Under the pieces are notes generated by a model. It had not been told where the DNA came from. It worked only from the letters and a program-made list of their open reading frames with translations, and made no database searches. A program made the position numbers and the translations under genes. This document shows, piece after piece, positions 5,376 to 8,529 of a stretch of 8,529 nt of DNA. The stretch is from Candidatus Uhrbacteria bacterium CG_4_9_14_3_um_filter_36_7 (GTDB taxonomy: Bacteria > Patescibacteriota > Patescibacteriia > UBA9934 > GWF2-40-263): contig PFWS01000007.1 in NCBI GenBank assembly GCA_002791255.1, forward strand, positions 1 through 8,529, given 5' to 3'. The number at the start of each line of letters is the position of its first letter. Within the stretch, counting starts at the first letter, position 1.

Positions 5376-6922
5376 AGGCGAGGATTGTCTGTTTTAAATA
5401 CTTTTCCATAACGTTCGTGTAGATCCATAATACTTTTAGTTAAGATCGCTTCAAGGTAGGAACTCTCTGGTGTATTTGAAAAACCTTGCGTTTTTAAGTG
5501 CTCTAAAATTAAAAGATAAGAATAAAAATGAGTTATTTCCTCTTCTATGTGTTTGTGCCAGAAAGACTGTTCTTGTAAACTAAGAGATTTAGCAAATGTA
5601 GTTTCATTTAAGGATTTATTGAGAAAATGAGATATTTCGATTTTTTGCTGTGGGCTTAAAGAAATGGGTTCTTCACAAGTAACACCCATGATTTGTCCTT
5701 CCTCATTTTTTAAAAAATAAAAGTTACCAATGGAAAGATGAATAGAATCAGGAACTTTTTCCATTTCCATTTTTTCTTTTTTAGGATTTTTTGATTCAAG
5801 AGTTACTGATGACCATCTATCTTTTAATTCATCTTGGAGTAAAGGGAGAATACCGGTTCTTTCTTCCCAATGGGTTAATAAATTATCTAATGGCACTTTT
5901 GTCATATCTGTCCATTTAGATTCAGGTTCATATTGTTTATATTCTTGATGAGCAGCTCCAACCACTGAGGTTCCAAATAGAAGAATTCCCATAGCTCGTC
6001 CAAGTTGTAGTTGTCGTTTAACTCGGCGTTCTGATTTTTTTACCCCAGGTTTATTTATAAGCCCTATTTCTTTTGCTGTATCGCGAAAACCATCACAAAC
6101 CCATCTTTTTACCTGTAAAACTGCACGATCAATACCTCGTTCATTTTGGTAATCCAGCGATCGACTAATTTCTCTATAACGTTCAAGAGCAAGACCAACT
6201 CCATAACCTGTTGCGCGCAAAAAAAATGCTCCAGTAAAGACTCCCACAGAATTAATCATTTCATTAAGGACGGTTATTAGCTCGACGCGCGTACGAATCG
6301 TTTTATCAAAAATTTTTTGAATTTCCTTTTGTTTTCTTTGTGATGTTTTTTTTTCGTCTGTTTTATGTTCTCTATGAAGTCGATTTAATTCTTGAACAAA
6401 ATAGTTTTTTTGTTCACTAGTCATGAAATTAGATTGCTCTACTGTCTGTAAAAAAACTGTTTCTTTATTTTCCATAGCTGTTCGTACACGATGATCTCCT
6501 GCTTCAAAATCATTTCTATCATTTTCAAAACGACGGTAGAGTTTTGCAAGGTGTTCTTGTTCTTTTTTAGTAAAATACGATTGAGTAATATAACGTAGTC
6601 CGTCCCAAGCAAGCTTTGCCCCAATAATTCTTGCTCCAACATCAAGTGCCCCAATCGCAAATGATTTTGTTTTACCTGTGATAGATTTATTTTTTTCGAT
6701 TCGTTCTTTTTCCTCATCCTCAAAACGTTTTCCTTTAAGGTGTTTTTCAATAAAACGTTTTCTTTTAAAATGCTTTTCAATAAAACGTTTTGATAATTCC
6801 TTAAGTGTTCGTTTAGGAAGTGGTGGTTCTTGTTCAGGAATAGGTGGTTTACGTTCAGGAACAGGTCGTTTACGTTCAGGAAGAGAATTAAGAAGATTTA
6901 ATCGCATTTCTGGTTTGATCAT
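5348..6922 (-). CDS. Unknown charged protein with tandem peptide repeats and three hydrophobic segments
   Basis: I do not recognise this 524-residue protein. Residues 14-38 are a proline-rich heptad repeat (LPERKRP, VPERKPP, IPEQEPP, LPKR). Residues 45-67 are a ten-residue repeat (KRFIEKHFKR, KRFIEKHLKG, KRF). The N-terminal 85 residues are therefore highly basic and probably unfolded. Hydrophobic, glycine/alanine-rich segments at about 87-109, 225-246 and 307-325 could be membrane helices. Between the first two lies a charged, coiled-coil-prone region (115-215). The C-terminal ~200 residues look like a soluble domain, including a short strand-rich part (394-414, IHLSIGNFYFLKNEEG). There is no signal peptide, enzyme motif or cysteine pattern. 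The start ATG overlaps the stop of the upstream gene (ATGA), indicating coupled translation, so both products probably act together. The stop lies inside the adenosyltransferase gene on the other strand. Confidence 0.8.
   Translation of the reverse strand: MIKPEMRLNLLNSLPERKRPVPERKPPIPEQEPPLPKRTLKELSKRFIEKHFKRKRFIEKHLKGKRFEDEEKERIEKNKSITGKTKSFAIGALDVGARIIGAKLAWDGLRYITQSYFTKKEQEHLAKLYRRFENDRNDFEAGDHRVRTAMENKETVFLQTVEQSNFMTSEQKNYFVQELNRLHREHKTDEKKTSQRKQKEIQKIFDKTIRTRVELITVLNEMINSVGVFTGAFFLRATGYGVGLALERYREISRSLDYQNERGIDRAVLQVKRWVCDGFRDTAKEIGLINKPGVKKSERRVKRQLQLGRAMGILLFGTSVVGAAHQEYKQYEPESKWTDMTKVPLDNLLTHWEERTGILPLLQDELKDRWSSVTLESKNPKKEKMEMEKVPDSIHLSIGNFYFLKNEEGQIMGVTCEEPISLSPQQKIEISHFLNKSLNETTFAKSLSLQEQSFWHKHIEEEITHFYSYLLILEHLKTQGFSNTPESSYLEAILTKSIMDLHERYGKVFKTDNPRLQKSIPSLA
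6722..6790 (-). repeat. 30-bp tandem repeat coding for KRFIEKHxKx
   Basis: Two full copies and a partial third of a 30-bp unit lie within the 524-residue gene. The 18-bp core TTTTCAATAAAACGTTTT occurs exactly at 6744-6761 and 6774-6791 (plus strand). The unit length is a multiple of three, so gain or loss of copies keeps the frame. The peptide repeat is strongly basic. Confidence 0.85.
6809..6883 (-). repeat. 21-bp tandem repeat coding for a Pro-rich heptad (xPERKxP)
   Basis: Three to three and a half copies of a 21-bp unit. On the plus strand, TTCAGGAA recurs at 21-bp steps (about 6833, 6854 and 6875), with diverged flanks. It encodes LPERKRP / VPERKPP / IPEQEPP / LPKR, a charged proline-rich linker. 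The copies differ mainly at few positions, consistent with recent duplication followed by point change. Confidence 0.85.
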
Positions 6923-7461
6923 AAAAAACCAAGTTTTTCTTTAAGTTCCTGAATTTTTTTTTGTTGCTTCCATTGTTTTTCCAATGAACGCAATTGATAT
7001 TGAATCGCATTGTGCTCCTGTTTATAATAGATATTTTCTGTTTTTTTCCATGTTTCAAGATCTTCTTTAAGTTCTACCTGTGCCATTTTATCTGCCTCAT
7101 ACCATTGCATAAGAAGATTTGTAAATTCTTTTTTTAATTCGTATTTTGATATTTGACAAAGAATATGAATAATATCTAATTTTGTTTGTTGATCTAAAAT
7201 ATCTTCTTGAAGCAGAGAAACAAGAGAGATAGATTGATCTACTTGAGTTTGAGATATTTCTTTTTTTAAAGATAAAGATGATTCCAAAATTTTTATTAAT
7301 CGATCTAACTGGTCTGGCAACATCTCAGGAATAAGCTCAGCCCAAGCTTGTTTTTCTTCAAGAGAAAATGGAGATGCTGCAAGTAGTAAAGCCAATCGTC
7401 GCCCTATAAATTTCATGTTTTTTTGAATTTCTATCTGAGTAGAAGCGATTGAAGTGGGCAT
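6919..7461 (-). CDS. Unknown small helical/coiled-coil protein, first gene of the minus-strand pair
   Basis: This 180-residue product matches no family I can name with confidence. A short hydrophobic patch (RRLALLLAAS, 21-30) is followed by SLEEKQAWAELIPEMLPDQL (33-52) and DRLIKILE. This looks like an EKxxW/L-x-LIPxM-x-x-x-QLxxL-x-x-ILE helical module that I have the impression is common in hypothetical proteins of candidate-phylum bacteria. From about 130 to 176 the chain is Lys/Glu/Gln-rich and should form a coiled coil (LRSLEKQWKQQKKIQELKEK). No signal peptide, clear membrane helix or catalytic motif is visible. ATG 7461 has no Shine-Dalgarno but follows a TATAAT by about 25 bp, consistent with a short leader. 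The stop TGA overlaps the ATG of the next gene, so the two are a translationally coupled operon. A structural or scaffolding partnership is possible but unproven. Confidence 0.75.
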   Translation of the reverse strand: MPTSIASTQIEIQKNMKFIGRRLALLLAASPFSLEEKQAWAELIPEMLPDQLDRLIKILESSLSLKKEISQTQVDQSISLVSLLQEDILDQQTKLDIIHILCQISKYELKKEFTNLLMQWYEADKMAQVELKEDLETWKKTENIYYKQEHNAIQYQLRSLEKQWKQQKKIQELKEKLGFL

Positions 7462-7486
7462 ATTTGTAAAGATATATCAAGTATAT

Positions 7487-7492
7487 ATTATA
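7487..7492 (-). promoter_or_regulatory. -10 element for the minus-strand unknown operon
   Basis: The minus strand reads TATAAT here, a perfect -10 hexamer, 25 bp before the ATG at 7461. Transcription would start near 7480. No -35 match exists at 16-18 bp. Instead the upstream DNA is an uninterrupted AT tract (the T-run of the tRNA terminator). A GATATATC palindrome (7471-7478) lies just downstream. Alternatively the operon is partly read through from the tRNA gene. Confidence 0.4.
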
Positions 7493-7493
7493 C

Positions 7494-7537
7494 AAAAAAA
7501 ATAAAAAAAAATCTTGTTAGAAGTAATTTCTAACAAG
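7494..7537 (-). terminator. Rho-independent terminator of the tRNA-Gly gene
   Basis: A perfect 10-bp stem, CTTGTTAGAA (7513-7522) with TTCTAACAAG (7528-7537), and a 5-nt loop. Read on the minus strand it is followed by A, nine T, A and eight T. It begins 1 bp after the encoded CCA of the tRNA. The T tract lies only on the minus-strand 3' side, so it terminates the tRNA transcript and does not act on plus-strand transcription. Confidence 0.85.
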
Positions 7538-7538
7538 C

Positions 7539-7613
7539 TGGAGCGGGCGACCGGAATCGAACCGGCAGTCTTTTGCTTGGGAAGCAAACATCTTACCACT
7601 CGACCACGCCCGC
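7539..7613 (-). tRNA. tRNA-Gly, anticodon CCC, CCA encoded
   Basis: On the minus strand the cloverleaf is complete. The acceptor stem GCGGGCG pairs perfectly with CGCCCGC. The D-arm is GUCG...AGAU. The anticodon stem UUUGC/GCAAA closes the 7-nt loop UUCCCAA (anticodon CCC at 7581-7579), and the T-arm GCCGG/CCGGU carries the loop UUCGAUU. The discriminator base is U, as expected for bacterial tRNA-Gly, and CCA is encoded at the 3' end (7541-7539). There is no intron. It decodes GGG. A promoter and terminator of its own make it a single-gene transcription unit. Confidence 0.97.
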
Positions 7614-7630
7614 ACAAGTTTAAAAAATCT

Positions 7631-7658
7631 TTGCTCACTTGCTTTTGCGTGTTATTAT
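7631..7658 (+). promoter_or_regulatory. Possible ftsEX promoter, overlapping the tRNA promoter
   Basis: TTGCTC (7631-7636) and TATTAT (7653-7658) are 16 bp apart. The predicted start near 7665 leaves a 24-nt leader before ATG 7689. The -10 uses the same AT-rich bases as the opposite-strand TATAAT, so the two promoters face each other and could not be occupied at once. Confidence 0.4.
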
Positions 7659-7682
7659 ATGAAGGAACTATTTTTGTGGCAA
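7654..7682 (-). promoter_or_regulatory. Sigma70-type promoter of tRNA-Gly
   Basis: On the minus strand, TTGCCA (7682-7677, 5/6) and TATAAT (7659-7654, 6/6) are separated by exactly 17 bp. Transcription would begin near 7647, giving a 5' leader of about 34 nt to be removed by RNase P. The -35 element ends 7 bp before the ftsE start codon on the other strand. Confidence 0.65.
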
Positions 7683-7688
7683 GAGTCT

Positions 7689-8369
7689 ATGATCCGTCTT
7701 AAAAATGTAACAAAAGTTTATCCACCGGACACGATTGGTCTTGGTGGTATAAGTTTACATATTCATCCAGGTGATTTTGTATCGATTGTTGGACAAAGCG
7801 GAACTGGAAAAAGTACTCTTGCTAAACTTCTTTTTGCCGAAGAGCGGCCAACTAAAGGAGATGTTATTATTGGTGGATGGAATATTAGCCAAATCTCCCA
7901 TCGGGAAATTCCTCTTTTACGTAGACAAATTGGTGTTGTTTTTCAAGATTTTAAATTACTTCCTAAAAAAACGGTTCAAGAAAATATTGCTTTTGGGCTT
8001 GAAGTAGCTGGAGCTTCTTTTCGCCATATTCGTGAAGTGGTTCCTCGTGTTTTAAGTATTGTAAACCTAATTAGATGTGAACATCGTTATCCTGCACAGC
8101 TTTCGGGTGGGGAACAACAACGCGTAGCTATTGCACGGTCTCTTGTACACAGGCCAAAAATTTTAGTAGCAGATGAACCAACAGGAAATCTTGACACTAT
8201 TCATTCACGTGAGATCATGCAACTTCTAAAAAAAATAAATGAATTTGGAACCACAATTGTGCTTGTTACTCATGATCGAGAAATGGTTAATGCCCTTCGT
8301 AAGCGTGTGGTAACCCTTGATAAGGGTCGAATTATCGCTGATCAAGAAGAAGGAAGATACCGTTTATGA
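7689..8369 (+). CDS. ftsE: Cell-division ABC transporter ATP-binding protein FtsE
   Basis: FtsE is the cytoplasmic ATPase of the FtsEX complex, which couples ATP hydrolysis to activation of peptidoglycan hydrolases at the division site. The 226-residue protein has every ABC element: Walker A GQSGTGKST (35-43), Q-loop in VFQDFKLLPKKTV, signature LSGGEQQR (138-145), Walker B ILVADE (158-163), D-loop GNLD, and H-loop His195 in VTHD. FQDFKLLP and the MIRLKNVTKVYP start are typical of FtsE. ATG 7689 is preferred over the in-frame ATG 7659 because it matches that conserved N-terminus, has a weak AAGAG Shine-Dalgarno, and lies downstream of the predicted promoter. The extra ten residues of the longer version look non-conserved. 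The stop overlaps the ftsX start. Confidence 0.93.
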   Translation: MIRLKNVTKVYPPDTIGLGGISLHIHPGDFVSIVGQSGTGKSTLAKLLFAEERPTKGDVIIGGWNISQISHREIPLLRRQIGVVFQDFKLLPKKTVQENIAFGLEVAGASFRHIREVVPRVLSIVNLIRCEHRYPAQLSGGEQQRVAIARSLVHRPKILVADEPTGNLDTIHSREIMQLLKKINEFGTTIVLVTHDREMVNALRKRVVTLDKGRIIADQEEGRYRL

Positions 8370-8529
8370 TAACCTCTTTTTTGCGTATTATTCGTTTTGG
8401 AGCCCAACATTTTTGGCGTAATATTTGGCTTTCTATTATTACCATGAGCATGCTCATGCTCACTCTTTTAACTGTAAACGTTTTGCTTCTATTGCATCAA
8501 GTAACTAGTGCTGCCATTGAATCAGTTGA
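8366..8529 (+). CDS. ftsX: Cell-division protein FtsX, N-terminal part (3' end outside window)
   Basis: The ATG overlaps the ftsE stop (ATGA), and AAGGAAG lies 9-15 bp upstream as a Shine-Dalgarno. The 54 visible residues start with ITSFLRIIRFGAQHFWRNIW, the amphipathic cytoplasmic N-terminus typical of FtsX (a basic, aromatic stretch with WRN). A hydrophobic helix (about 21-43, rich in L, M, I, T, V) follows and is the first of four expected membrane segments. The extracytoplasmic loop begins near QVTSAAIESV. FtsX is the permease-like partner of FtsE that contacts cell-wall hydrolases outside the membrane. The frame is open to the window edge. Confidence 0.9.
   Translation, partial: MITSFLRIIRFGAQHFWRNIWLSIITMSMLMLTLLTVNVLLLLHQVTSAAIESV
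8443..8458. repeat. 16-bp perfect palindrome inside ftsX
   Basis: CATGAGCATGCTCATG is identical on both strands. It lies in the first membrane-helix coding region (TMSMLM), where repeated Met/Leu codons could produce it by chance. It could form only a short hairpin. Confidence 0.6.

Noticed and set aside
6722..6883. CRISPR array
   Set aside because: The repeats are in-frame, have no unique spacers of constant length, and lie within an intact coding gene.
6678..6944. Plus-strand ORF of 88 codons over the repeat region
   Set aside because: It is the antisense shadow of the repeat-rich N-terminus of the minus-strand gene. Its Ser/Arg/Gly/Phe composition is a by-product of the repeats.
7659..7688. 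Longer ftsE start giving ten extra residues
   Set aside because: The first ATG lies on the predicted -10 and has no Shine-Dalgarno. The conserved FtsE N-terminus begins at 7689.
7514..7702. Plus-strand ORF of 62 codons containing ERATGIEPA
   Set aside because: It is the antisense of the tRNA-Gly gene. This phrase is a well-known artefact of translating a tRNA T-arm backwards.
7718..7726. Near-DnaA box TTATCCACC in ftsE
   Set aside because: It is an 8/9 match inside conserved coding sequence for VYPP, explained by the protein.

Overview
The window is an AT-rich, gene-dense piece of bacterial chromosome. Short intergenic gaps, ATGA start/stop overlaps, mostly weak or absent Shine-Dalgarno sites, a B12-dependent ribonucleotide reductase paired with a corrinoid adenosyltransferase, and unassignable charged membrane proteins together suggest a member of the Candidate Phyla Radiation (Patescibacteria). 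This is inferred from gene style, not from a marker gene. The code looks standard: the long genes contain no in-frame TGA, and TGA is used as a stop.

Layout. (1) Bases 1-1427, plus strand: the C-terminal end of a flavoprotein disulfide-oxidoreductase-family enzyme, a membrane-anchored SAM-dependent methyltransferase, and a stand-alone DEDDy 3'-5' exonuclease. (2) Bases 1428-1681: a dense control region holding a small inverted repeat, an 18-codon micro-ORF with a good Shine-Dalgarno site, a perfect DnaA box, a sigma70-type promoter, and a leader RNA with a predicted pseudoknot and an intrinsic-terminator-like hairpin. (3) Bases 1682-5375: nrdJ (class II, adenosylcobalamin-dependent ribonucleotide reductase), followed 4 bp later by a cob(I)alamin adenosyltransferase that makes its cofactor. 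(4) Bases 5348-7461, minus strand: two translationally coupled genes of unknown function. The second carries tandem peptide repeats and three likely membrane segments, and its 3' end overlaps that of the adenosyltransferase gene by 28 bp. (5) Bases 7494-7613, minus strand: tRNA-Gly(CCC) with encoded CCA and its own terminator. (6) Bases 7689-8529, plus strand: ftsE and the start of ftsX, the cell-division ABC transporter pair. The tRNA and ftsE promoters appear to overlap face to face.

The best candidate for something undescribed is the roughly 65-nt leader of the nrdJ-adenosyltransferase operon. A promoter sits just upstream of a hairpin whose loop can pair with the 5' arm of a terminator. 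A duplicated GUGGGGG heptamer offers that same arm two alternative partners. This is the geometry expected of a small riboswitch or attenuator, and a DnaA box next to the promoter hints at a further link to replication. No comparative evidence was available, so the RNA is a structural hypothesis. The minus-strand pair of unknown membrane/coiled-coil genes is the second region that lacks explanation.
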